From Cochliopodium minus (taxonomy: Eukaryota; Discosea; Himatismenida; Cochliopodiidae): a DNA stretch of 26,329 nucleotides. Below the pieces are notes generated by a model. The model was not told the DNA's origin, searched no databases, and worked only from the letters and a program-made list of their open reading frames with translations. Every line of letters begins with the position of its first letter. Positions within the stretch are counted from its first letter, which is position 1. This document shows, piece after piece, positions 9,691 to 20,500 of this stretch. Location: the NCBI GenBank assembly GCA_024220525.1, contig JAMYWO010000030.1:215167-241495 (forward strand). The letters are read 5' to 3'. A program made the translations under genes and the position numbers.

Positions 9691-12600
9691 TTAAAAGAAA
9701 TTTTTATTTATATCAGATTCAATTTCGTTAATCTTCTTTACATTCTTTTGCGAAGTCTTAAAATTGACTTGCAAGTTCGGCAAAAACTGAGCCTCAACGT
9801 CAACAAACTCGTTGTTACCTACATACAAATGATAATCCATCTTGGAATCATAAACAAACTCCATTCCCTTCTCTGTGATTGTCTGATCTATGCGGGCTGA
9901 AATGATTTTGGCTTGGGACTTGTAGAAGGAGTAACCTGTTTGAAGGTAGCTGTTTTTTCCGTATGGAAGCTCGTATCTTGCGGAATCTCCGATTACATAA
10001 ATGTCTTCTTCTTCATCTACCAAAAGTGTTTCAGGGCTGGCAGGAACTAAATTAAATAATTAAAATAAATGAATAAAAAAAAGATTAAAAATAACGAGAA
10101 AAGAAAATGAATTTATTTTATAAAAAATGGAAATGAATTTATAGGGATGTCCAAAAATATTACAACAGTTTAAATTTTGTTAGTAAAAATATTATATCCG
10201 CAAAGTTGTAATATTTGGACATGTCTAATGAATTTACAAAATAAAAAATAAATAAAATTATGTAATTTAAATAAAATTAATATTTAATATTAAAAATAAT
10301 TAAATAAAAATAAAAGTAATGAACAAAATTAAAAAAAAAATTATTAAATTAAAAATATATGAAATTACCATATCCATCGTCATTTAAAAGACCAGAATGA
10401 TCTAAGACATCGAGACCCTTTCTTTTGAAAGCACAAATCAAAAGACCGTACTGAAGAGACTTGTTGATCTTGATGAGCTTCTCGCCATGAATCATGGACT
10501 TGGTGATCTTGATCTCACGGGCACAATAATCGACAGAATCGATGGAAGAAGCGAAAGAATGATTGACTTTAGCAACATTTAATCTCTCCAAAACGAAATC
10601 AGAAAACTTGTTTCCAAAAGAAGAAAGGGGAGAGTTGGAAGAAGAAACAAAGTGGACATTGTGAGAGAAATGAGAAGAAAGAAGGAAATCACAAAGGAGG
10701 AAGATGAAATGGTAAGGAAAAAAGGGGTCAGGAAGATCTTCTTCGTTGGGCAAAGCAACAACGATGTCCCCGGTCAAGCTGGGAGCGAGTTTTCTCACGT
10801 GATGAAGAGTATCAAGATCGAAAATGTCGAAAGAAGCTTCGGAAAGGCCATCGACGGAATTATTCGATATGGTCGGAGTCGAAATCACCAAAAAATCGAA
10901 TTTAAGACTTCCCGATTTGATGTGGACGACACGTTGGTCTGTGTCGATAAAGACGGAGTTGTCGTGGATGAAGTTGGCGAGGGGGAAGTTGAGGTGGGTG
11001 TAGTCGCGTTTGAGAACGTCGACGGGCGAGCCGTTGGAGAGCGAGTAGATGATCGATTCGAAGGGGGTGTAGGACGAGTTCGGTTCTACCAGGTAGATGT
11101 TTGCTGATTCGTTTTCTGCTAAGAAGTAGAGTTCTCTCAATACCCTATGTCAAAAATAAAAAAAAAAAAAATTTAAAAAAAAAACTAAAATTGGACAAAA
11201 TAAAATTAAAATAAAAAATCTCAAATATTGGACAAATTTAAAAAATTAAAAAAAAAGATAAAAAAAATAAAAAAAAAATAAAAAAAAAAGAAAAAATTAA
11301 AAACGAAAAATGAATTTTTAGGATTTATTATTTACAAAAGACCTGCTGTTCCACCTCCCAAAATTACAATATTTTTTGTTAACTTTTTTGTATCAATGAC
11401 ACTTGAATTACTTGTCAAAAAAAAAATTTATAAAAATAAATTAATTAAAAATAAATTAATTAAAAATAAATATTAATCTAAAAATTTCATAAAAAAAATG
11501 AAATAATTTTAAAAATTTAATAAAAATAAAAAAATATAATATTATAAATACCTTCCAGTGTCCATCCAGTTGTTTAATGCATCATGAACTTGAGCATCCT
11601 TAGAGTTCAAGCTGGTAGACTGCCTAATGTTCTCAATGATCTCAGTCTTCTCAGGAAGTTTCTTCTTGTCACGTTTGGTGTCCTTCTTTTCTTTTTTGGA
11701 GGGGATGTCCGTCTTCTCAGACTTAGGAGTGTCCTTAGTTTCTTTTTTGGGAGTAGAGGGAGGGGTGATCTCCTTTTTGGGAGTAGAAGGAGGGCTGGAA
11801 GAGCTTCGGGAGTCCGTCTTTTCGGTTGTGGGGGTTTCTTTGGAAGGAGTCTCCTTGGGAGGTTTTTCCTTTGTTTTCTTTTCTTTTTTGGGTTTTGGTT
11901 CTTTGGGAAGTTTCTCTTCTTTTGGTTTTGGTTCTTTTGGTGATTCGGTTTCTTTGGAAGACTCCTCTTTCACCTTTTTCTCCTTTGTTTTCTTTTCTTT
12001 CGGAGGTTTTTCTTCCTTCACTTTGGGAGGTTTCTCTTCTTTTGGTTTTGGTTCTTTTGGTGATTCAGTCTCCTTGGAAGACTCCTCTTTAACCTTTTTC
12101 TCTTTTGTTTTCTTTTCTTCTTTCGGAGGTTTTTCTTCCTTCACTTTGGGAGGTTTCTCTTCTTTTACTTTCTTCTCTTTCGTCTTCTTTTCTTTTGGAG
12201 GTTTTTCATCTTTAGATTTCTCTTTTGGGGACTTTTCATCTTTAGGTTTTGGTTCTTTTGGTGAATCGGTTTCTTTGGAAGACTCCTCTTTAACCTTTTT
12301 CTCTTTTGTTTTCTTTTCTTCTTTAGGAGGTTTCTCTTCCTTCACTTTGGGAAGTTTCTCTTCTTTTACTTTCTTCTCTTTTGTCTTCTTTTCTTTTGGA
12401 GCTTTTTCATCTTTAGATTTCTCTTTTGGAGACTTTTCGTCTTTAAGTTTCTCTTTTGGAGATTTTTCATCTTTGGGAGAATCATCATTTGCATCAATCT
12501 TTATTCCTGTCGTAGGTGTTTCTTCCTTGGGTTTGTTCTCAGGATTAGTTTTAGTAGGCAATTCTTTCTTAGCAGGCAACTCTTTTTTGGTAGGTAATTG

Positions 12601-13430
12601 TTTTTTAGGCAACTCTTTTTTAGGAGGAGCCGATTTCTTTTCACCAGTAGTGGGTGTATTCTCCTTTGATTTACTCTCAGGCGTGGATCTTGTTGGCAAT
12701 TCTTTTTTGGGTTTACTTTCTGGTGTTTTTTCGGGATTCTCTCCTTGATTATCTTTATTGTTATCCAATTTGGCCAGATAATCTACATTTGGATCCACTT
12801 CTAGTGGATGTTCTTCCACTTTTTCTTCTGTGGTTGCAACTCTCACTTTTCTTGTTGGTGGTCTTCTTCCACCTTTTGCAGTTCTCAAATTTGCTCTATT
12901 TTTTTGAGCCTATTTCAAATAAAAATTTATGTATTCGTTATAAAAAGGTATAATGAGTTTATTTGATTTAAAGATATCATAATTCTTTCGCATATTGATA
13001 ATTTCTTTGATAACAGTTTTGTATTGTCGAATATTCCAATTTCTGATCTTATTATTATTAAAGCGGCTTGTATTTTGGATAAAGGATTGAATATATTCGT
13101 TATAATTTTCACTTTCGTTCAATATTGAATTTATAAATATTTTATCTTACTTCTTGAACTGTCCCTTTATTTTCATCCTCTTCTGGCTTATCTGAACCAA
13201 TATCTTCAAATGGCTTTTCTTCAACTATTACTTTTGGTTGAGGTTTCTTGACGGGAGGTCCACCCATACCGATCATACCTTTTAATAATTAAACAGATAT
13301 AGGAGTCATTATTGTTTATATTAAATTATATGTCCATTATGATCCTATTTATATTATTATTTTGTACTTTCAACATACCACCCAATTTTACAGCAAAATT
13401 TCCTTGCAAATTCAACTTCTTTGGTTGCAT
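9691..13430 (-). CDS. Fusion: CPI-like tail and Lys/Glu/Pro repeats joined to SQR-like FAD oxidoreductase
   Basis: Six exons (5' to 3': 13430-13379, 13278-13151, 12909-11552, 11410-11336, 11144-10369, 10046-9691) join to 2745 nt, 914 residues, in phase at every junction. Residues 1-80 have LNLQGNFAVKLGG and then KNRANLRTAKGGRRPPTRK, which resembles the capping-protein-interaction region of FAM21/CARMIL-type proteins. Residues about 130-500 are low-complexity repeats of KEKKTKEKKVKEE, SPKEPKPK and PPKEEKK. Residues about 513-914 are a pyridine-nucleotide-disulfide-oxidoreductase fold of the sulfide:quinone oxidoreductase/FCSD type: GGGTAG FAD motif at 531-536, a GDIVVALP strand, and YVIGDSA (Asp817) near the end followed by a KSQAKIISARI helix. 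The cysteine that normally precedes the APYE-like segment is not there, so sulfide oxidation is doubtful. No Met precedes the FAD motif in its exon, which supports a true fusion. Confidence 0.72.
10142..10226. mobile_element. MITE with long terminal inverted repeats, in an intron
   Basis: The left end, 10142-10166, reads TAGGGATGTCCAAA and on to TATTACAAC. The right end (10205-10226/7) is its reverse complement with two bases missing in an A run and two mismatches near the tip. The core ATGTCCAAA and TATTACAAC blocks match exactly. The 38-base interior is AT-rich and has no coding capacity. AATGAATTTA stands directly before (10132-10141) and directly after (10227-10236), a possible 10-bp target-site duplication of Mutator-like size. 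A simple TA duplication of Tc1/mariner type is also possible, and the flank motif also occurs once more nearby. It lies in the last intron (10047-10368) of the fusion gene. Confidence 0.72.
11860..12480 (-). repeat. Coding minisatellite for Lys/Glu/Pro repeats
   Basis: Within exon 3 of the fusion gene, units of roughly 100-190 bases recur three to four times. Each contains the blocks for KKTKEKKVKEE, SSKET(D/E)SPKEPKPK and EEKPPK. Units are very similar at DNA level, so the tract is likely to expand and contract. Its freedom from stops also creates long but meaningless antisense open frames. Confidence 0.8.
12910..13150 (-). other. Atypical intron of the fusion gene
   Basis: This 241-nt GT-AG intron differs from the others: it lacks homopolymer runs and has near-coding composition, with open stretches of 60-70 codons in two minus-strand frames. 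The peptides are Asn/Ile-rich, resemble nothing I know, and do not continue either neighbouring exon in phase. It may be a relic of an inserted or exonised segment. Confidence 0.4.
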
Positions 13431-13647
13431 TTAAAATCAATTTTTTTTAATTTTTTTTTTATTTTTGAAGATGAAATTTAATACCTCACATAACTTTAAA
13501 AGAAAGAAAAATGAGATAGCTTGTTGAAGGAAATAAGTCAATATAGACCAGAAAAAAATTTTTTTGAAATTTTTTGTTTATTAATTTTAAAAAGTTTGAT
13601 ATCCGTATTTGTTAAGTACATAAGGGATGAAATCCTTTTAATGTCGT
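13431..13647. promoter_or_regulatory. Spacer between two minus-strand genes
   Basis: 217 bp separate the end of the RasGAP gene from the start of the fusion gene. It should hold the polyadenylation end of the former's neighbour strand context and the promoter of the fusion gene (ATG at 13430). It is T-rich close to the ATG; no specific element was recognised. Confidence 0.3.
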
Positions 13648-16600
13648 TCAATAATCGATAATGATGATGGGACCCCTTTTTTTCCTTCCTTGGGGCTTTC
13701 TTACGACTTTCCTAGGACCTCTAGGAGTGACCTCGTCATTAGTATCATCTTCAGGATAAACAACCCTCTTGGACAACATCTTTCTGAGCAATCTGTTCTC
13801 CCTTTTAAGAATTTTGATATCATCAGAATCCCTGACACGATTAACTTTAGAATATTCTCTAACAACTTCCTCTGTTTTCAAATCAGAAATGGAATCATGA
13901 TCCTCTGTAACTTCTACAGATGGAGAAATGAAAAAAGTGCTGTTACCAACATTTTTCTTGAATTTTCTGCGGACTTTTTTTACAGGAACATGAGGTTTGA
14001 GATTTCTCTTCTTCGGAACCCCTTTCTTTGATTTTCTGAGTGATCTCGAGAATTCAGTGGTTTGAGAGGTGTAATCTTGATCCAAGATGGACAACATGCT
14101 TGTGTCTGTCGAGATATCGTAGGGATCATGAGATTGTTCGTCCAATATTTTAGATATTTTAGTTTTGTGAAGTCCCTTTGGTTTTGTTCTTTTGGATGTA
14201 GAATGTCTCTTTGTGGATTTTTTGTGAACACTTGGAGATTGTTTTTTGTTGAGAATATCTTCTCTAAACTTGAGCATTTTGTGAATGTAATTTTCGATTT
14301 TGGGGTTTTTATCGCTATGAACGTAGAAACAGTGATCATTGATGATAATCTCCTCAGAATCTTGAACAAAATTGAACAAAAGCCTTCCATCCTCTTCATG
14401 ATCACAAGAAACCAACTTGCTTATATCATAAGATGATATCAATTTTTCAGTAGTCGACTCCATCTTAGAGATGCTTCCCATTTCCTTGTCCAAAACAAGT
14501 AAAACAGTGCTGGAAGTGTTTTTGCCAGTGATTTGAGTAACCTTGTATCTTTCACTATGAACTTTTCTCTCATTGAAATAACTATTCTGCTCCGCTTTGA
14601 TATGATTAAACCACTGTCTACAATCCTTCTCACTAGCAGTGTAAATGATAATCTCATCGTTATCCTTGCCAACATACTTTCCGATAATAAAGATTTGTTT
14701 GGAAGAACTTCCACTCTTCTCAGGTCTGGAGATCATCAGCTCCGAAAATCTGAATGCACGTGAAAAAGTGAAAGGCAAGTCTGACTCTGGAGGATTTTGC
14801 TTGCAATACAACAAAACGTCGTTGCAAAGAAAGAGGAAGCCACGTTCTGTGGATCTGTTCTTTTTCTTTCCTACGACAGGACCACATGTCAACAAAACTC
14901 TTCCTGGTGAATCGATCTTCCAAACTCCAGCAGGTAAACCATCAATTTGTTGAGCAAGCTCCGAAATAGTTTCGGCAACTCTTAATTGAGGTTTAATAAC
15001 ATCCTAATGTAAAAAGTAAAAAGAAGTAAAATGAGAAAAATAAAAAAAAAAAAAAGAGGAAAAAAATTATTTTAAAAAAATTAGAAAATATTACGGGTAG
15101 AATAAGTTCATCTTGGTTTAATGTTGGTTCTGGTTGTTCAGGCATAAGACCATCTAAAATAAGTTTCAACTGTTCTAATCTGTGGCTGCTTTCTTTTGAA
15201 ATATTGGAAAGTTCCTCCCCACTGCAATATTGGATAAAAACAAACTTCAAAGAATAAAGTTTTTCCGCACTAGGAACAAATCCGATGTTGTCTCTTTTAA
15301 GACTCAAAATGTCTGCCCATCTTAGGTTGTTGGGATCTTTGACGAGCATCTTGACAAAACTTGTGAGAAACACTTTGTTCTTTTGGCTTTGTTTTTCGAA
15401 ATATTGTAAATATGGATATTTTTGGCTCATTTTGGGAGTAGGCATCAACTAAAAAAAAAATAATAAATTTTGTTATTTTTTATTTTTTATTTTTTATTTT
15501 TTATTTTTTATTTTTTATTTTTTATTTTTTATTTTTTATTTTTTATTTTTTTATTTTCATTTTTTCTTACAGAAATGACGTTGGAGATTAATTTGAGATT
15601 TTCTTCTACAACAGGGCTCAATTCTTGTTTGGACAACTCCCAATAGACAGTGTCAGAAAGAGACTTGTTGATCATACGAAGAAAAAGAACGACCAACAAA
15701 ATATCAAACTCCTCACCCTTATGCTCATTAAATGCTTTGGTTTGAATGTATGCCAAAATAGCTCTAACGTTACGGGGCAATTTTTCAAGGGATTCGACTG
15801 TCAAATTTTTGATGAGTTTGTTAACCAAGCCATCTATGATATCTCTGTTTTCTTCTGCATGTTTTTTGTCTATTTGTGAGTCGATGTGCAAGATTCTATC
15901 GTATTGGGAAACTTCCTTGATGATTGGTGCAATGACATAATTCAAAAATTTTACAGAATATTTTCCTAATTTTAAAAGATGAAGAAAATTGAAAAAAGAA
16001 ATAAAAATAAAAAATAAAAAAATTTTACTGAAAAATTCTTCCAATATTTTGTTGTTTAAAGAATTTCCTCTAAAAAGGTTTTTGTGGTTTTTCCCTTTAC
16101 ATGCTTCAAATTCGTTGGAAAGAGAAGAGATGCTGAGACGTGAAGAGAAGTCCAAAGGATCGCAGATAGAATGAAGTATTTTAGCGAGTTTCTGAAACAC
16201 AGTGGCAGGAACACACGAAGAGAAAGCAGTGAGGGATTTGGGATGTGCAAGATTCTCACAAAGTTCAATGAAATCGTTTTTGTTTCTTTGTGTCTTTCCC
16301 ATCTCCTCTATAGAAGTGGATAATCTTGATTTTCTCGAGGATGTTCCGCTAGTTTTTTTCGGCTTGTTGTTATTCTCGTTGTTATGATGTTTGGGTGATT
16401 TATGAGGTGATTTTCGAGGTGATGTTGTAGTGGTGGATGAATTATAGGGTGATGGAGAAAGTAATTGAGGAGATTGATCTCTATGTGGTGTTTTGGGTGG
16501 TTTCTCCTCAGATGATTTGTGATGTGGAGATGATTTATGTTGTGGTGCTGATTCATCATCCATCCCTCTGTGTATTTCTGTCACAGAAGGTTGTTTTTGA

Positions 16601-17025
16601 AGATTATGCCCTTTCAACATCTGTGATGTCGATGATGCAGACTTTAATATCCTAGATGTCAATGGCTCCTCTTGATCATCATACATCTCTATTGAATTTA
16701 ACGATCCCTCTTCTTCCTCTTCCCAATAAAATTCTGCTTCACCCTCATATTCATCCTCATCATGGGTATGTTGTTCTTCATTATGATGCAGATTCACTAA
16801 TTTGTGTTTATGTGATGAAGGTTGTCTCTCTGATGTATCTTCGTGTGTTTGCGAGCTAATATCTGTTCTCATTGGAATAGGTGGTGGATTATCGTCATCG
16901 TAATTGTTATATTTCTTTGGAGATTCCTCTTCCTCATCTTCATCTTCATGATTCTTTCTTCTATTCTCTTGAGTACTCGCAAGATATGAATCTTCTGATT
17001 TTGTTAACTCTACTGAATCATTCAT
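13648..17025 (-). CDS. RasGAP domain plus PH domain protein
   Basis: Four exons (5' to 3': 17025-16029, 15965-15571, 15448-15095, 15003-13648) join to 3102 nt, 1033 residues. Residues 1-245 are disordered: acidic runs, Pro patches and His/Ser/Lys-rich stretches (SPHHKSSEEKPPKTPH). Residues about 255-560 are a RasGAP domain with the arginine-finger motif LFRGNSLNNKI (Arg319), the LPRNVRAILAYI helix and the structural motif VLFLRMIN (Arg429); the 110-residue spacing matches p120GAP. Residues about 609-725 are a PH domain (RGFLFLCNDVLLYCK, with the closing-helix Trp in DCRQWFNHI). The tail is basic with a short coiled coil (DDIKILKRENRLLRKML) and ends KKRGPIIIIDY. It should stimulate GTP hydrolysis by a Ras-like GTPase at membranes. 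The FLR motif is intact, so activity is expected. It starts 485 bp from a divergent gene. Confidence 0.85.
15475..15556. repeat. (ATTTTTT)n microsatellite in RasGAP-gene intron 2
   Basis: About eleven 7-base units inside the intron at 15449-15570. Relative to this minus-strand gene the tract is A-rich on the sense strand, opposite to the tracts in the UBR and carrier genes. Orientation is therefore not conserved. Confidence 0.85.
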
Positions 17026-17510
17026 CTTCTTTAATATTTACTCTTTCCTTCTTTCTGTTTATGAATATATTAACTTTCCAGTATTGAAAACGATATTTTT
17101 TTTTATTTTTAATTATCAAATGAATAAAAGAAGCGAGAATTTGGGATATTATTTTCATTTCGAAAGCAAAAGGATTGGATTCTAAAGACTAAATTTAGTG
17201 GATTTTTTTGGGTTTATTCCTTTCTTAAAAAATTTTATTGGAGATTTTGGATTAATGTTATATTCTATCAATCAATATCTATAATAAGAATGTGAACCAA
17301 AAATAAAGTTTAACAATAAAATAATTTGTTGTTGTGAATTTATAATTTTTTATAAATTATTGGAATTGAAATATTTGAGAGATATTAGTATTGTTATATC
17401 CTCCAATAAAAAATGGCAATTTCAAACATCTCCCTCAAATTTTTTTTTAAATTTAACAATATTTCACTTTTAAAATTAAAATAAAAATAAAATTGAACAT
17501 TTGTTGAATA
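17026..17510. promoter_or_regulatory. Divergent promoter region (RasGAP / helical protein)
   Basis: 485 bp between two divergent start codons. It contains a perfect 9-base inverted repeat, AATTTATAA at 17337-17345 and TTATAAATT at 17350-17358, with a 4-base spacer. A patch of higher G+C lies at about 17155-17210. Nothing coding is visible. Confidence 0.4.
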
Positions 17511-20500
17511 ATGAGATCCAAAATGTTGAAAAAAAAGAGTGCTGAATCAATATACGAATTGGAACATGAAAATAGATTAAAGAAAAACATGAAGATAAAA
17601 GATAGAATAATGATGGAGAAAAAGGAAAAGGAGAAAAAAGATAAAGAAAAATTTAATGGGAAAAAAGATAAGGAGCAAGATAAATCAACAAAAAAAGAAG
17701 TGAAGATATCACCAATGAAAGAAAATGGTATTTTTAAATCAAAGAAAATTTAATGGAAATTTTTATTTTGAATTTATTATTTTTTTATAAATCGTTTATA
17801 AAAAAGTCTCAATGTGGGAGTTTCTGATATCGAAAGAGAATAGAAATATGGCACAAGATAATATAATATTGATCGAACAAATGATAGATGAGAGCGAAAA
17901 TATACAGAAGTTGTTGGATATAGAAAAATTCAACTTCTACACCAATGAATTGACGATAATTATCAAGGATCTGAGTTTAAGAATAGGAGAATTGTTTTTA
18001 TCTGGAGATAATAACAATGGGGAAGGCTATTCTGAGTTTATAAAGAAGAGAATACAGATCGCCAAGAAATCTTTGCATTTCATAATCTCATCATCCAGCA
18101 CATCCATCTCTCCGAAGATCATGGAAGAATTGAAAAATGAATTGAACACATTAATGAATTGTATAAATGAGTTATTCAGCAAAGAAATCAAAAATCCGTT
18201 TTATAAGAACAAGAAAGAAGGTAAAATGGGAATGTGATAAATTTATTTTGTATTTTATTTCTCTGAAAATTTTTTTTAATTAATTTTAAATTCAATTTTT
18301 TAAAGATAAAAAGAAAAAAATAAAGAAGATATTCGATAATTTGTCTTTGAAAAGAAAAACCAAAAACCCAGTAATGATTGCCCAAAGCACTCCCAATCCT
18401 TTCAATATTAACTCCTTAAACAACAATAATAACAACAGTACTATAATGATTCAAAGTTATTCATCTGAACCAAACATTATTTTAGATTACAAACAGTTAA
18501 ATCTAAAAGAAGGTCAAAAAAAATTTTTTTTTTTATTTTTTTAATCATTTTTTTAGAAGATAATTTAGAAGATTTGTTTCTAGAACAAGAATTCGATGAC
18601 ATGTCTCCACTTAAACCATTAGGATCACTTATCGGAGCATTAAACGGAATTAGTGAAATAGTGCACGGAAACTCCGCACATTTCAAGGAGCACGAATCCA
18701 CTGTCAACTTATCTCCTTACAGCAAAGTTCTCAATGTTAAGATTGAGAGTTTGTTCAAAAGCTTGAGTGAGATTGACCAAATGTTTTTTACTTCAGAAAA
18801 AGAGAGATTGTACAAAAATATTATGACATTATGCGATAATATAAAAGTAATATATTATTTTTTATTTTATATTTTCAATTTTTATTTTTTGATTTTGATT
18901 TTTTATTTTATATTTTCAATTTTTATATTTTAATTTGATTTTTTAAATTTTTTTGAATTATTTTATTGAATTAATTTTTTTTTTCGAACTAAATTTTTTA
19001 TTTAATTAGAATGTTTCAATAACATCAACAGGAGACTTTGAAAAGAGACTTCAATTGAACACGATGATCTCTAAAAGCACAGAATCTTGTTATTGGTTTC
19101 TAAAAACTCTGGAGTCGATGGACATACAACTCAACCTTTATGATTTTGTTAATGGCATTTGTGATAATTTGTATTCTAAAAATTATTTCGAGGAATACTA
19201 TCAAAAAGTAAAAAATATATTCATCTTTCTTTTATTTTATTTTTATTAATTTTTTATACTTATTTTTATATTTATTTTTTAAAATTTTTATTTTTAATAA
19301 ATTTTTTTTTTATTTATTTATTATTTATTCATGTAAATATTTATTTTTAATTTCAAATTTTTTATTCCAAATTTTTTTTTTAATTTTATTTTTACATTTA
19401 TTTTATTTTATATTTCATTTAATTTTTATTATTTAAAATAATCACCTTTTTAAAGGAAAAAGAAACAGCGATTGAGGAGCCTGGAGATTTGATTGTTGAC
19501 ACTTTTTCAAAAAAAACAGTTTTGGAGAAATTCCAAAAACTTAGGAGTGACATGTTAGAATACATTCAAAAAATTTACAAGGAAAAGTAAATAAAATTTA
19601 AATATTATTTGAAATATTTTAATTTTTTAAATTTTTTTTTGAATTTTATCTTTTTTTTATATTTTTTATTTGATATTATCTTTTTTTAAAAAAATTATTA
19701 AAATTGATTTAAATCTTTTATTATTTTGTTAATAAATAATTAATTTTGTAAATAAATTTATTTTTTAATTTTTTAAAAAATAATTTTCTTGATTTTTAAA
19801 TTCAATTTGAATTCAACTTTTTTTTTTGAAATTTTTTTTTTAATTCAAAAAAAAAAAAAAGTAGCGTGAATGAAAAAGATTTGGTAATAGAAAACTTGAT
19901 AGAAAGTTCAGAATACGAGAAGAAATCAGGAAACAACGTCTTAAAAAACATCTCAAATTTTTGCGAGACACAACATCAAAACACTGCATTTGAATGTTCT
20001 CAAGTGTTGGAGTTATTATTCGATCAGTACAAGGGAATTCGACAGATAAGCGATTTTCGTGCAGTCAAGGAGGTCAAGTCTGATTTTGAGAAGATTGCTC
20101 CTTTGTTGGACTCTCTCATCAAAATTTCTAGTATTTTTTGTATTAAATTGATAAATAATGGTAATTTTTTATTTATTTTATTTTTCATTTTTTATTTTTA
20201 TTTTATTTTTATTTTTGTTTTAATTTTTTAAATTTTTTTATTTTTTTATTTTTCATTTTATTTTTATTTTTATTTTATTTTTATTTTATTTTTTATTTAT
20301 ATTTCATTAAAAGCATTTATTTTTTATTTTTTATTTTTTATTTTTTATTTTTTATTTTTTATTTTTTTATTTATTTTTAAATTTTATTTTAAACTTTTAA
20401 AGGTAAAACTTCTCCTGTGGAACTGCTTAAAGCTTTTGTCCAAAAATCATTGACAGAGTATCAAGCTTTCAAAACTTCCATTCTAAAAGAAAACCATCTC

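Noticed and set aside
10652-11107. Plus-strand open frame of 151 codons
   Set aside because: Antisense of the oxidoreductase exon, which has the conserved fold; the open frame follows from its GC-ending codons.
11627-12748. Long plus-strand open frame (373 codons) rich in Phe, Ser and Gly
   Set aside because: It is the exact antisense of the Lys/Glu/Pro repeat exon. Repeats of AAG and GAA codons give stop-free TTC/CTT reading on the other strand; the minus-strand exon joins in phase with its neighbours.
14062-14436. Plus-strand open frame over the tail of the RasGAP-PH gene
   Set aside because: No start context or splice partner, and a composition of scattered Cys and Phe typical of antisense reading.
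17337-17358. Perfect 9-base inverted repeat as an operator or terminator
   Set aside because: Made only of A and T in a 75-80% AT region, so such palindromes are expected by chance; it is kept only as a remark in the promoter entry.
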